NCBI GenBank assembly: GCA_963724435.1
Contig: CAVRUN010000001.1
Coordinates: 1,426,001-1,490,000 of the forward strand
Direction: 5' to 3'
DNA: 64,000 nucleotides
Source of the DNA: AP-15 sp963724435
GTDB taxonomy: Bacteria > Pseudomonadota > Alphaproteobacteria > ATCC43930 > CGMCC-115725
Shown: positions 52,053-62,237 of the stretch, piece after piece
How the letters are laid out: every line of letters begins with the position of its first letter
Position numbering within the stretch: the first letter of the stretch is position 1
Translations under genes and position numbers: made by a program
The notes under the pieces: generated by a model
What the model was told of the DNA's origin: nothing
The model's input: the letters and a program-made list of their open reading frames with translations, nothing else
Database searches by the model: none

Positions 52053-53648
52053 TCAAGGGTCGATCAATACGCCCGGGTTTAGCAACCCCTGTGGGTCGAG
52101 TGATTTTTTGGCGGATCGCAAGGCTGCGGCAAACAGTTCGGGACGTTGGCGGTCGTACCACGGCCGATGGTCCCGGCCGACTGCGTGATGATGGGTAATT
52201 GTGCCTCCCGCCGCGATCAGCGCGTCTGCGGCGGCAGCCTTGATTGATCGCCACTGTTCCTCAATCGCACCGTGCCGTCCCAACGCATGGAACGAGTAGT
52301 ATGGCGCCGGCCCATCGGGATAGACATGGGTAAAGCGGCAAGTGATTTGGCCAGGCTGTCCGGTAACGTCGCGTATCGCGGCTTCGGTTGCGGCCTTAAC
52401 CTGGTCGTGAAAGGCTTCAAAGCGCTCCCAGGTAATCGCCGTCTCGAAGGTATCCGCAATTATGGCTCGCCGGATCATGCGTTCGCGGGAGTAGGGCATT
52501 CGAATAAAGGCTGTGCGCCATTGCTCGGCCGCTCCCTCGCGACGCGCGTCGCGCTCGCCAGGGCGCTCGGGTGCGCCGCCATGATCGGCACAACACTCAA
52601 GCGCGCGCGCCATCCGCGCCTCGAGCAGATGGTCCGCCGACTCGAATGCCAAAACCATGATGGCCGCACTGCCGTCGCCGGCGCCGGTATTTTGCGCCTC
52701 CTGCGGATCGAGGATGCGGCAATTCGCGGGAAAGAGTCCGGCCTGCGCAATGGCCCGAACCGCGCGCGCGGCTGTGAAGAAATCGGCAAACCTGATTGCC
52801 CCGCCGGCGCGAAACCGCGGCCGGTGCTGGAGCCGCACCCAGGCTTCGGTAATCACGCCCAAAATTCCTTCCGAGCCGATCAGCATCCGGTCGGGGCTTG
52901 GGCCCGCCCCGGAGCCCGGCAGGCGCCTCGTCTCGATGACCCCCTCCGGGGTCACCATCCGGATGCTTTCGACCAGATCGTCGATGTGGGTATAGAGCGT
53001 GGCAAAATGCCCGCCCGAGCGAGTTGCAATCCAGCCACCAAGCGTCGAGTACTCGTAACTCTGCGGGAAATGACGCAAGGTCAGCCCGTGCGGGCGTAAC
53101 TGGGCTTCGAGCGCCGGGCCAAATACGCCAGCTTCGATACGCGCTGCCCGCGAGATGTGGTCGATTTCAACGACTCGATCCAGGTTCCGCAGGTCTAAGG
53201 ACACCGCGGCCTTAAGGGGACCGTCGATCTGTTGCTCGACACCACCGACCACGCTGCTTCCGCCGCCGAACGGGGTCACCGCTGCCTGTGCGTTGCCGGC
53301 CCAATCGAGGACCGCTTTGACTTCCGCCTCGTTGCGAGGATAGGCGACGAAATCGGGGGCCGCGCCGTAATCACCCGCGAGCCCCCTCGCATAATCTCGG
53401 AACGACTTGCCATAGGTGTGAGCGACGCGGTCGTAGAGGTCGGATGAGCAGATCTCAGTCAGTGCCGAAGGCGGCGCGAGGCGTGCCGGTCGCAACCGGA
53501 TATCCGTGAGCGGCAGCGGTTCTCTGGTGTCGAATCGCTGGACATTGAACAGCCGGCGATAGCGGTCGAGCGCCGCGGCTTCCTCGGCCTCAGTCATGCC
53601 CTCGCCTTCGCGTCCCCAACCGAAATGTTTCAGCCGTCCTCCAACCAT
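52053..53648 (-). CDS. FAD-linked oxidase, alkyldihydroxyacetonephosphate synthase-like
   Basis: 531 residues. The FAD-binding PP-loop reads VTPFGGGSSVVGGVE, followed by FPQSYEYSTLGGWIATRSGGHFATLYTHIDDLV. The C-terminal TITHHHAVGRDHRPWYDRQRPEL has the HHH motif used in the active site of alkylglycerone-phosphate synthases, which exchange the acyl chain of acyl-DHAP for a fatty alcohol in ether-lipid synthesis. The N-terminal RLKHFGWGREGEG also fits. Bacterial homologues may instead be lactate or glycolate-type oxidases. It is divergent from the hydroxyacid dehydrogenase at 53794. Confidence 0.82.
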   Translation of the reverse strand: MVGGRLKHFGWGREGEGMTEAEEAAALDRYRRLFNVQRFDTREPLPLTDIRLRPARLAPPSALTEICSSDLYDRVAHTYGKSFRDYARGLAGDYGAAPDFVAYPRNEAEVKAVLDWAGNAQAAVTPFGGGSSVVGGVEQQIDGPLKAAVSLDLRNLDRVVEIDHISRAARIEAGVFGPALEAQLRPHGLTLRHFPQSYEYSTLGGWIATRSGGHFATLYTHIDDLVESIRMVTPEGVIETRRLPGSGAGPSPDRMLIGSEGILGVITEAWVRLQHRPRFRAGGAIRFADFFTAARAVRAIAQAGLFPANCRILDPQEAQNTGAGDGSAAIMVLAFESADHLLEARMARALECCADHGGAPERPGERDARREGAAEQWRTAFIRMPYSRERMIRRAIIADTFETAITWERFEAFHDQVKAATEAAIRDVTGQPGQITCRFTHVYPDGPAPYYSFHALGRHGAIEEQWRSIKAAAADALIAAGGTITHHHAVGRDHRPWYDRQRPELFAAALRSAKKSLDPQGLLNPGVLIDP

Positions 53649-53793
53649 CGTCAGCTCCTGTCCGCGCGCTTCGACAACTTGGCCACGGCACGATAGACCT
53701 TGCTTTTCGGCCGAGCCAGAGTGCCCGCCGAGGCTGGTGCTGCTGGGACGGCCATAGTAGGGTCACCCGGCACCAAATTTGGCGGAGAAAACT

Positions 53794-54801
53794 GTGAATA
53801 CGACCGATCGGGTATCCATAACCGGCACGAATCGAAAAAAATTGCTGCTGCCAACCACGTTAGCTAAGGCTGGCTGGGCGATTGTCGAAGCGCGCGACGA
53901 TATCGAAGGTGTGCCCTATCAGACGACAGCCCCCAAAGCCGATCTCCATCATCTGTTGGAGAATGTCGCGGGGGTGGCGCTCTCAGTGACGCCGTTCAGC
54001 GACCCGGAGCTCGATGCTGGCCCCAATCTCGAGGTTGTTGCGCGCATTGGGGTCGGTTATGACGCGGTCGATGTGGCGGCGCTTACCCGTCGCAAAATCC
54101 CGCTGATGATCGCCGGAACAGCGAACTCGGTCAGCGTCGCTGAGGCCGGGGTCTACTTGCTAATGAACTTGGCGCGGCGCGGCGCGGCAATGGACACGAT
54201 GGTGAAAGAGGGTCGCTGGCATGATCGCTATCACGAAATGCCGGTCGACCTCTACGGCAAGACTGTCCTAATCGTAGGCTTTGGCAAGATCGGCACGCGT
54301 TCGGCGAAGCGGCTTGGCGCAATGGAGATGAATGTCTTGGTGTACGACCCTTACGTTTATTCCGAGACGATTCGCGGCATGGGATATGAGCCGGTCGGCA
54401 ATCTTGATGAAGCCGTGGCGTGCTCGGATTTTATTACCATCCACTGCCCGAAAACGCCGGAGACGGTCGGCCTCTTCGACGCTGACCGGCTCGGACGCAT
54501 GAAACGGAGCGCTTTTATCGTCAACACGGCGCGGGGCGGCATCATTGACGAGAAGGCGCTCTACTACGTGCTGAAGGCAAATCGAATCGCCGGCGCCGCG
54601 CTCGACGTCTTCGTCGAGGAGCCAACTCCCAGGGACAACCCACTCCTTACTTTGAAGAATTTTGTGGCGGCGCCGCATGTTGCAGGGGTCACGCGCGAAG
54701 CCGTCGAACGCATGGCGATAACAACGGTCGAGAACATTTTGAGCGTGCTCGACGGAAAACCTAACCGCGAAAACATCGTGAACCGCGAAGTGCTCGCCTG
54801 A
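53794..54801 (+). CDS. D-2-hydroxyacid dehydrogenase (NAD-dependent)
   Basis: 335 residues from GTG 53794, six bases after GGAG; a TTG at 53779 is the alternative. The Rossmann loop VLIVGFGKIGTRSAKRLGAMEM is followed by the NAD motif. The catalytic Arg region is FIVNTARGGIIDEKAL and the catalytic His lies in PHVAGVTREAVE. It reduces a 2-keto acid such as hydroxypyruvate or glyoxylate, or oxidises a 2-hydroxy acid. A second family member is at 58622-59668 with an aldolase and lactonase between, suggesting a sugar-acid or hydroxyacid pathway. Confidence 0.9.
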   Translation: MNTTDRVSITGTNRKKLLLPTTLAKAGWAIVEARDDIEGVPYQTTAPKADLHHLLENVAGVALSVTPFSDPELDAGPNLEVVARIGVGYDAVDVAALTRRKIPLMIAGTANSVSVAEAGVYLLMNLARRGAAMDTMVKEGRWHDRYHEMPVDLYGKTVLIVGFGKIGTRSAKRLGAMEMNVLVYDPYVYSETIRGMGYEPVGNLDEAVACSDFITIHCPKTPETVGLFDADRLGRMKRSAFIVNTARGGIIDEKALYYVLKANRIAGAALDVFVEEPTPRDNPLLTLKNFVAAPHVAGVTREAVERMAITTVENILSVLDGKPNRENIVNREVLA

Positions 54802-54978
54802 ACGGGGGACCTGCCCGCCCACCAACAGACCACCGCGACGAGTGCTTTCTCGAAGTTTCGGCTCCGGAGCGGACCGGGCTGGAACAGATTGGAATTCGCG
54901 ACTATCGGGGGATGGGAACGCAGCTGCAATCGTAAGAACTTTGCACTCTAAGGCGAAGCCCGTCTAGGTCGCCGAGAG

Positions 54979-55027
54979 ATACAAGGCTTTTTCTCATAGA
55001 CGAGAATACAAGGCTTTTTCTCATAGA
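54979..55027 (+). repeat. 22-bp direct repeat spanning the ribosome-binding region of the GT39-like gene
   Basis: A unit beginning ATACAAGGCTTTTTCTCATA occupies 54979-55000 and again 55006-55027, separated by CGAGA (period 27). The second copy carries the AAGG that serves as ribosome-binding site for the ATG at 55029; the first copy carries an identical, unused AAGG. Changes in copy number would move or duplicate the site. Confidence 0.75.
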
Positions 55028-55028
55028 A

Positions 55029-56594
55029 ATGCTGTTTTCTCCCGCAGTCGCTACGTGGGTACGGAGCCGGACTGAGCGATTGCACGCCAATCCCTGGTCT
55101 TTTGCATTCGCGATTGGCGTCCTCGCTTTGCTCTTGCGCCTGCGCGGTTTGGGCGAGAAACCGTTTTGGCTCGATGAAGTGACCAGTTTGCGGCGCGCGA
55201 CGGCGACCCTGCCCGGCCTCGCCACCAATTCGCTGCATAATGGTCATTATCCCAGCTATTTTCTGCTGCTTTGGGTTGTCGCGAAAATCGGAAGCTCGCA
55301 ATCGCTGCTGAGGCTTCCCTCAGCCATATTCGGCGCAATAGCCGCGTCGTTGACTTGCGCGATCGGCGCCAGGGTTTCGGGCCTTCGCGGCGGCATCATT
55401 GCTGGGCTGCTTATGGCACTTTCGCCGTTTCAAGTGCAGTTCGGGCAAGAGGCGCGATCGTATACCCTCGCCTCCTCTCTCATTCTGACCGCGCTTTACG
55501 GAGTGGTGCGGCTGGCGCAGGAACCTGCGGCCGCTGCTGTGCCGCTCAACCAAAGGGGAACTCTGTGGCAAGCGTGGTCAGCATACGGTCTCGGCACCGC
55601 GGCGGCTCTCGATGTATTAAACGTTGCTATCCCGTGGTTTTTGGCTGCAAATTTTTCGGCCCTAGCGATCGCTCGGGCCGCAGGTAGTGCAAAGGACGGT
55701 TTTTGGCGGAATTGGATCACGGTTCAGCTGCTGATCGTCGGCGCGTGGGCCCCTATGATCGCGCTTGTCTGGCTTAACCACTCCGGGACCGTTCTCGACG
55801 GAGCGGGATGGGTGCCGGCAACGACCAGCAAAACAATTTGGTCGGCGATAGCCCCGGTCTACCTGCTGCGTATATCGAGCTTTGTCACCTTTGATGTGCT
55901 GCCCGCAGCGGTGCCATGGCTGGCTTTCGCGGTGGGGACGGCGGCGGCGCTCGGCGCCTGGCGGCTGCGCCGCGACCCGGCAATGCGGACGGTATTGATC
56001 TGTTCGGCGCTGGTGCTGCCGCTCGGCCTGTTCTTTGTCTCGCTATTCGTCCCGGTGCTGGTACCCCGATATTTCATCTGGGGTGCAGCACCATTCTTCG
56101 TTTTTGCTGGGGAGGGGCTGGCCCGGCTCCCCGGGAAATATTTCGCTGCCGCGGCGGCAAGCTTAGGAGCGATCGGGCTCTTTAACCTTCTCCCCTATTA
56201 TAGCTATGAAACCAAACCCCGTTGGGATCTCCTGGCGGACAAGCTCGCCGCAATAACGCGTCCAGGCGACGCGGTGCTGCTCGACAGTTACTATGCTTAT
56301 TCGGTACTTTCAGTTTTCGCAAAACGCACCTCGCTGGATCACAGCGCCGTCCGGCTGACCTGGCAATTGTCGGATGCCTTGCAGATTGCGCCAGGACGCG
56401 ATGTGTGGGCGGTCTATGGCCGTACCGGTCAGGTAACAAAGCAATCAGCCGAGAACTACCGTCAGTCCATTTCTAGTCTCGGTCACCCTTCTCTTGAAGA
56501 ATCGGTTGGGCGTTATCTTGTTTTGTGGCGGTTTATAGAGCCGAATGGACCAAAACCCGACGCGCTGGCCGTACCCGCCACGATTTCTCGATAA
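55029..56594 (+). CDS. GT39-like polytopic membrane glycosyltransferase
   Basis: 521 residues with about ten membrane segments. The first extracytoplasmic loop carries FWLDEVTSLRRATATLPGLATNSLHNGHYPSYFLLLW, with the acidic pair and HxPxY motif typical of GT39/PMT-related GT-C enzymes that use polyprenyl-phosphate sugars. The QFGQEARSYTLA motif in the next loop is also typical. A C-terminal soluble domain of about 120 residues follows. The sugar and acceptor are unknown. It is preceded by a duplicated ribosome-binding region. Confidence 0.85.
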   Translation: MLFSPAVATWVRSRTERLHANPWSFAFAIGVLALLLRLRGLGEKPFWLDEVTSLRRATATLPGLATNSLHNGHYPSYFLLLWVVAKIGSSQSLLRLPSAIFGAIAASLTCAIGARVSGLRGGIIAGLLMALSPFQVQFGQEARSYTLASSLILTALYGVVRLAQEPAAAAVPLNQRGTLWQAWSAYGLGTAAALDVLNVAIPWFLAANFSALAIARAAGSAKDGFWRNWITVQLLIVGAWAPMIALVWLNHSGTVLDGAGWVPATTSKTIWSAIAPVYLLRISSFVTFDVLPAAVPWLAFAVGTAAALGAWRLRRDPAMRTVLICSALVLPLGLFFVSLFVPVLVPRYFIWGAAPFFVFAGEGLARLPGKYFAAAAASLGAIGLFNLLPYYSYETKPRWDLLADKLAAITRPGDAVLLDSYYAYSVLSVFAKRTSLDHSAVRLTWQLSDALQIAPGRDVWAVYGRTGQVTKQSAENYRQSISSLGHPSLEESVGRYLVLWRFIEPNGPKPDALAVPATISR

Positions 56595-56770
56595 TTCTGT
56601 GTGAGCCCTGTGCCTGAACCTTCGCGGATCGGGTTCTCCTCGTTCTCATTGTAGAAGTCAGAACTAAGAGAGGTTAGCCGTTGCTGATCCATCGGCTAGG
56701 CTCAGATGCTTGACACGGGCGTCCTTAGGTGGCGGGATCGCCGCCTTTCGAATGCGAGGAGCAACCCATC

Positions 56771-57565
56771 ATGCGCGCGAACCGGGTCAGAGAGGCATGG
56801 GCGGGAGGTCGAGCCGTCGTCAATGGTTGGTGCGGGATACCGAGCGGCTTCTCGGCCGAGTTGATGGCCCATATGGGCTGGGACTCGCTGGTCATCGACA
56901 TGCAGCACGGCGTCGTCGACTACAAGGACATGCTGTCGATGCTGCAGGGCATCTCGACCACCGAGGTGACGCCGATGGTGCGAGTGCCGTGGAACGACCC
57001 GGCGCACATCATGAAGGCGCTCGATGCCGGCGCCTACGGCATTATCTGCCCGATGATCAACAGCCGCGAGGAGTGTGAGAGATTTGTCGGCGCTTGCCGC
57101 TACTCGCCCGCCGGGTATCGCAGCTCGGGACCGATCCGCGCCGCGCTCTATGGCGGTTCCGATTATCAAGAAAAGGCGAATGACACCGTCATCGCCTTTG
57201 CGATGATTGAGACTGTTGAGGCGATTGCAAAGCTGGACGAGATTTTGTCGACCCCCGGTCTCGACGCGGTCTATGTCGGGCCGTCCGATTTGTCGATTAC
57301 GATGGGCTTGCCGGCCGGACTCGACAAGGACCATGACGCGATGCTCGCCAACCTGAAAAAAATCCTCGATGGCTGCCGCCGGCATGGGGTCAAGGCGGGC
57401 ATCCATACCGGGAGCCCAGCCTATGCCAAGCGCATGTTCGAGATGGGCTACAATTTCGCGACGGTTATGGGCGACGCCGCGCTGATGCGCGCGGCCGGCG
57501 CCCAGGTGTTGCAGCAGATGCGCGACGGAAACGCCCCAGCGGCGCGGTCGACCGGGCCCTACTGA
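56771..57565 (+). CDS. HpcH/HpaI family aldolase
   Basis: 264 residues from ATG 56771, with AGGAG upstream. Family marks are NGWCGIPSGFSAELMAHMGWDSLVIDMQHG at the N-terminus, the metal-binding region AMIETVEAIAKLDEILSTPGLDAVYVGPSDLS, and GIHTGSPAYAKRMFEMGYNFATVMGD. Class II pyruvate aldolases of this family cleave 4-hydroxy-2-ketoacids such as 4-hydroxy-2-oxoheptanedioate or 2-keto-3-deoxy sugar acids. It is adjacent to a lactonase-like gene and two hydroxyacid dehydrogenases. Confidence 0.9.
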   Translation: MRANRVREAWAGGRAVVNGWCGIPSGFSAELMAHMGWDSLVIDMQHGVVDYKDMLSMLQGISTTEVTPMVRVPWNDPAHIMKALDAGAYGIICPMINSREECERFVGACRYSPAGYRSSGPIRAALYGGSDYQEKANDTVIAFAMIETVEAIAKLDEILSTPGLDAVYVGPSDLSITMGLPAGLDKDHDAMLANLKKILDGCRRHGVKAGIHTGSPAYAKRMFEMGYNFATVMGDAALMRAAGAQVLQQMRDGNAPAARSTGPY

Positions 57566-57598
57566 CTGCGCGAGCGATTCCGACCCAAGAGCCGACCC

Positions 57599-57626
57599 CC
57601 CTCTCTCCACAAAACGGGGAAGAGGG
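57599..57626. terminator. Hairpin between convergent aldolase and SMP-30 genes
   Basis: CCCTCT (57599-57604) pairs with AGAGGG (57621-57626), extended by a bulged CC/GG inside. It lies between two convergent genes, as expected of a bidirectional terminator, although no T-run is present. Confidence 0.35.
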
Positions 57627-57658
57627 CAGGGCCATGGCCAAGCAAACCGGGGACTGGA

Positions 57659-58597
<939 letters not shown>

Positions 58598-58621
58598 TTC
58601 TGCTCCCCCCCCGCGCTCAGC

Positions 58622-59668
58622 TCAAGAGTTTGGGCCACGCTCCATAGACACCGGCTGCCACCGCCTGAGACCGCTCCCGGCGAGCACCGACGGGTTGACG
58701 CAGGACATCGGCCATTTGCCCGACAAGGCCAGCGACAATTCGAGACCGACGCGCCGCCGGCGCGCCGGATCAAAGCGGGCGGTAGCCGAGGCGACATGCG
58801 CCGTCAGAATGACCTTGTCCATCCGCAATAGCGGATTGTTGTCGCCCGGCGGCTCCTTTTCGAGTACGTCGAGTCCGGCGCCGGCAATCATCCCCTCGTC
58901 GAGCGCCTTGATCAGCGCCGGCTCGTCGGTGGTCGGCCCGCGGCCGGTACTGACATAGATCGCGGTCGGCTTCATCTGCCGGAAATGCTCTTCACGGATC
59001 AGCCGATGGGCGCTTTCGGTGGCCGGGGTGTGCATCGAGAGGATGTCGGCGCGCGCCAGAAGTTCGGCGAGGCTGACCGGCTCGACACCGCGCTCGACCA
59101 TAACGATTTCTTCGATATACGGATCATAGGCGATGATATGCAGACCGAAGGGTTTGGCGCGCTCGGCGACTGCCCGGGCGACATGGCCAAACGCGATCAG
59201 CCCCAAAGTCATGCCGCGCAGGCGCGGGATCTTGAGCAATGCCGGCCGGCCTTCGGACCAGCGTCCCTCGCGGACCATACGATCCTGTTCGATCAATCGG
59301 CGATGGGTGGCGAGGATTAAGGTCATCGCATGATCGGCGACTTCCTCGATGAAAGTATCCGGGCAGTTGGTCACCGGGATGCCCTTCGCGGTCGCCGCCT
59401 CAACATCGACGGTATCGACGCCGACGCTGCCCAGCGAAATGATTTTGCAGCGCTGCAACCCTTCGATCATCTTTTTAGTGATCGGGCGCCCCTTGGCGTA
59501 AAGCGCATCCGCGTCTTTTGCGGCGGCGACGAATTCATCTTCCGAACCGGGCGGGATCTCGTAGATCTCGGCATCGATCGGCGTCAGCGCCTCCATTTCG
59601 TAGCCGTAACCACCCCCGGCCACGGTGAAGCTGGCTCCCGCCGGTGTCGCGATCCTGAACTTGGACAA
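58622..59668 (-). CDS. D-2-hydroxyacid dehydrogenase (phosphoglycerate dehydrogenase-like)
   Basis: 348 residues starting with TTG 59668, six bases after GGGAGGG. The NAD loop GMTLGLIAFGHVARAVAERAKPFGLHIIAYDPY has an Ala in place of the first Gly of the usual GxGxxG. The Arg motif is ATAIYVSTGRGPTTDEPALIKALDEG and the catalytic His is in ILTAHVASATARFD. The substrate is unknown. It lies 24 bp upstream of the broken SMP-30 gene and is probably cotranscribed with it. About 30 C-terminal residues go beyond the usual domain end. Confidence 0.87.
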   Translation of the reverse strand: MSKFRIATPAGASFTVAGGGYGYEMEALTPIDAEIYEIPPGSEDEFVAAAKDADALYAKGRPITKKMIEGLQRCKIISLGSVGVDTVDVEAATAKGIPVTNCPDTFIEEVADHAMTLILATHRRLIEQDRMVREGRWSEGRPALLKIPRLRGMTLGLIAFGHVARAVAERAKPFGLHIIAYDPYIEEIVMVERGVEPVSLAELLARADILSMHTPATESAHRLIREEHFRQMKPTAIYVSTGRGPTTDEPALIKALDEGMIAGAGLDVLEKEPPGDNNPLLRMDKVILTAHVASATARFDPARRRRVGLELSLALSGKWPMSCVNPSVLAGSGLRRWQPVSMERGPNS

Positions 59669-59726
59669 TGCGCCCTCCCAATTTCCCGCAAATCTGGCCC
59701 GATCTGACCGTTGCCGGCGCGGCTTG

Positions 59727-60884
59727 TCAATCGCCCCCAGCGGTGGCGCGCGCGGCCGCCAGCAGCGAACGCGGCAACAGCGACAAGATGAGGGTGACGA
59801 TAAAAAGGATCGTCAGCCCGCCCATTACGCCGACCAACCGCTCCAACCCGGGGCTGATCGTCGTGGGCGGCCCCTGTCCTTGGACCATACTCATCAGATA
59901 CGAAAACATGGCCTGCGTCCCGATGTAGCTGATGCCGGTCGTCCCGTTCTGAATTTGCGAGCATAGCCAGATGCCGGGCGGAATCAGCGCGGTCCACAGC
60001 AAGAGATCGTCGCCGATCAAGCCGAGAATGAGGAGGCCGCCAAGTGCGCCCAGCAGACACCCGATAAACCGGTGCGCGGCACGCAGGACGATCACCCGGG
60101 TGTCGGATCGGACGATGGCGGTCGGGGGGATCGACATGACCATGACCGCGGTGACCCCCATCGTAACCGGGCTCACCGGCGCGATCCAATCCGCCAGCGC
60201 CGGCATCAGCATGACCGTCAGTCCGCCACGACAGGCGTGCATTATCAAGGCGCCGTTCCCCGGCAGCCATCGCTGCAGCTCAACACCGTAGCGGCGGCGC
60301 CAAAATGCCAGCGGCGGTGGCGCCAGCAGCCCCGCGGCAGGGCTCGAGCCGGCGCCGGACGGCAACGGGCTAAGAATGCACACGACAAAAGATGCCGTGG
60401 TCCCGATCATGACATCGGCGACGCGATCGACCGCCGTCGTGAACGCCATGTGCGGCTGGCTGAAGCACATCAGCATGATCAGGCACGACGTCACCGACCC
60501 AACTAACCAAGCGTAACCATAGCGCGAGGTCACGAAACCGATTGAGCCGACGCACGCGAAAATAAACAGGCACAGCAGAAACGGCGGTGACTGGTAGACG
60601 AACAGCCGCAGCGCGACCAGAGCGGCAATAGCTCCAACTATGCTGCCCAACACCCGCATCGCACCGCGTTGAACTGCGGCTACGGGCGCCACCCGCGTCA
60701 CCATAAAGGCGGTTATCGCCGCCCACCACGGCTCGTCGGAGTGCAACAACAAGGCGATCAGGACCGCTAATGTCACTGACGCCGCCGCTTCGGTCGCCTC
60801 CAGGCCGCGCGGCCCGCGCCATTCGAGCGAGTGCAATTCGGTCGCGAGCGCGGTCAAGATTTGTCGGATCACGTAGATCCTCAA
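59727..60884 (-). CDS. FUSC family inner-membrane efflux protein
   Basis: 385 residues with two hydrophobic blocks (about 35-170 and 225-370), each of several membrane segments, as in the FUSC/AaeB aromatic-acid exporters. The N-terminal PWWAAITAFMVTRVAPVAAVQRGAMRVLGSIVGAIAAL has the typical ...RxxGTxxGA pattern. Start TTG 60884 overlaps the stop of the membrane-fusion gene as TTGA, so the two are coupled. It would export aromatic or hydrophobic acids together with the HlyD-type protein. Confidence 0.85.
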   Translation of the reverse strand: MRIYVIRQILTALATELHSLEWRGPRGLEATEAAASVTLAVLIALLLHSDEPWWAAITAFMVTRVAPVAAVQRGAMRVLGSIVGAIAALVALRLFVYQSPPFLLCLFIFACVGSIGFVTSRYGYAWLVGSVTSCLIMLMCFSQPHMAFTTAVDRVADVMIGTTASFVVCILSPLPSGAGSSPAAGLLAPPPLAFWRRRYGVELQRWLPGNGALIMHACRGGLTVMLMPALADWIAPVSPVTMGVTAVMVMSIPPTAIVRSDTRVIVLRAAHRFIGCLLGALGGLLILGLIGDDLLLWTALIPPGIWLCSQIQNGTTGISYIGTQAMFSYLMSMVQGQGPPTTISPGLERLVGVMGGLTILFIVTLILSLLPRSLLAAARATAGGD

Positions 60885-61990
60885 TAAAAGATCAGCGTGC
60901 GCGCATCAGAACCCATGTGCAGTGGCACGTCAGGATCGGGATCCCTGAGCAGCAGCGTAACCGGAAACCGCCTCTCGAGTTGGATCCAGTCGGTGGTCGG
61001 CTCGACGTAGGGCAACAAAGTGTTGGGCGTTTGTCGGCGATCGATGCCGCGCGCTATTCCTTGAATGAACGCTCGATGAATATGCCAAGGGTAGGTATCA
61101 AGCCACACCCAAGCGGCGTGGCTTACCTGCATGTGGCGGATCACGCTTTCCTTGTAATTCGCGTGAATACGCCAGGCATGCGCGTCCACCAGCCCAATCA
61201 ATGGTTGATTTGCGACCGCCTGATCGCCGACACGCAGGGTGAGGTTGGTGATCGTGCCGTCGGTCGGGGCAAAGATCTCGGTCTGCTCGAGCTGCCACTC
61301 CAGATAAGCGATATCAGTCGTGATCGCCTTGACAGTCGCCTCGTGCAGCGCCTCCAACTGGCGCTCCTTGGCAACGGTCGTCTCGGCGTTGGCCAGTTCC
61401 GCGGCAGCCTCCTGTGCGGCCGCAGCGGATGTATCAAGCGCCTGGCGCGACAAAAAACCGGCGTTCGCCACGGGCTTCGCCCGCGCTAAATTGTCGTTGG
61501 CGAGCCGAGCGCGAGCCACTGCAGCGTCGCGGACCGTCTTGGCTGACTTGATCAAGTCGTGGTCGACTGCAAGCTGGGCTTCGGCTTCGACGCGTTTGGC
61601 TTGTTGCTGTGCCAGCGAAAGGCGAAACGGCGTCGGATCGATCTGGGCAAGCAGTGTCCCCTTGACTACGGTCTGGTTGTCGACGATCGGCACAGCGACA
61701 ATTCGCCCGGTGATCCACGGCGCGACACCGACAAGATCGGAGGTCACATAGGCGTCATCGGTGTAGGCAAAGAAGTAGCTCGAGCCCCAATAGAGACCGA
61801 TAGCGGCCACCAGCGCCGCCAACGCCGACAAGACCCGGCGGCGATAGCGCCGCGCAGCTATGACCTTTGGATCCGATACGGCCTCGTCCGGGACCGCTCG
61901 CAGCAATGCCGCCGACCCGCCGGGAAGCCGCGCCTGGATGGCGGCGGCGCCGTCGCCCCCGGGTGCGCTTTGCTGACTAGAATCCGGCAT
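60881..61990 (-). CDS. HlyD/EmrA-like membrane fusion protein
   Basis: 369 residues. A single N-terminal anchor (RRRVLSALAALVAAIGLYWGSSYFFAY) is followed by the lipoyl half DDAYVTSDLVGVAPWITGRIVAVPIVDNQTVVKGTLLAQIDP. A long coiled-coil region (about 125-215, AKRVEAEAQLAVDHDLIKSAKTVRDAAVARARLAN) and the second lipoyl half EIFAPTDGTITNLTLRVGDQA complete it. It links the FUSC pump to the outer membrane. It starts at ATG 61990 without a clear ribosome-binding site; the 25-bp tandem repeat lies 50 bases upstream. Confidence 0.88.
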   Translation of the reverse strand: MPDSSQQSAPGGDGAAAIQARLPGGSAALLRAVPDEAVSDPKVIAARRYRRRVLSALAALVAAIGLYWGSSYFFAYTDDAYVTSDLVGVAPWITGRIVAVPIVDNQTVVKGTLLAQIDPTPFRLSLAQQQAKRVEAEAQLAVDHDLIKSAKTVRDAAVARARLANDNLARAKPVANAGFLSRQALDTSAAAAQEAAAELANAETTVAKERQLEALHEATVKAITTDIAYLEWQLEQTEIFAPTDGTITNLTLRVGDQAVANQPLIGLVDAHAWRIHANYKESVIRHMQVSHAAWVWLDTYPWHIHRAFIQGIARGIDRRQTPNTLLPYVEPTTDWIQLERRFPVTLLLRDPDPDVPLHMGSDARTLIFY

Positions 61991-62039
61991 TCGGCAAATC
62001 GATTTCCAACCGCGTCCCGCAACCGGGGTCCCTCGCCCT

Positions 62040-62089
62040 CTCTATAATAGCCTGAACGGGGCGGCTCTATAATAGCTTGAACAGGACGG
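62040..62089. repeat. Two tandem 25-bp repeats upstream of the efflux operon
   Basis: Units 62040-62064 and 62065-62089 start CTCTATAATAGC and agree at 22 of 25 positions. Each contains the near-palindrome CTATAATAG, so a TATAAT/TATTAT hexamer occurs on both strands in each unit. They lie 50 bp before the HlyD-type gene, a good place for an operator or a repeated promoter. Confidence 0.7.
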
Positions 62090-62237
62090 CAATCATCCAT
62101 GGGAACGAAGCAATTTTCGACAGCGCGAGGGCATTTACGTAGCGAACTTTCCGCTGGCTCCGACCGAGCATTCGCACCCGAACATTTTGCCTGCGCTCGC
62201 GAAGAATACGATTTATTTCCGGCGCTTTTTCGCTGTC

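Noticed and set aside
62043..62073. Two perfect TATAAT hexamers as plus-strand promoters
   Set aside because: No plausible plus-strand gene follows (the open frame at 62099 overlaps a better minus-strand gene). They are better explained as part of a tandem repeat upstream of the minus-strand efflux operon.
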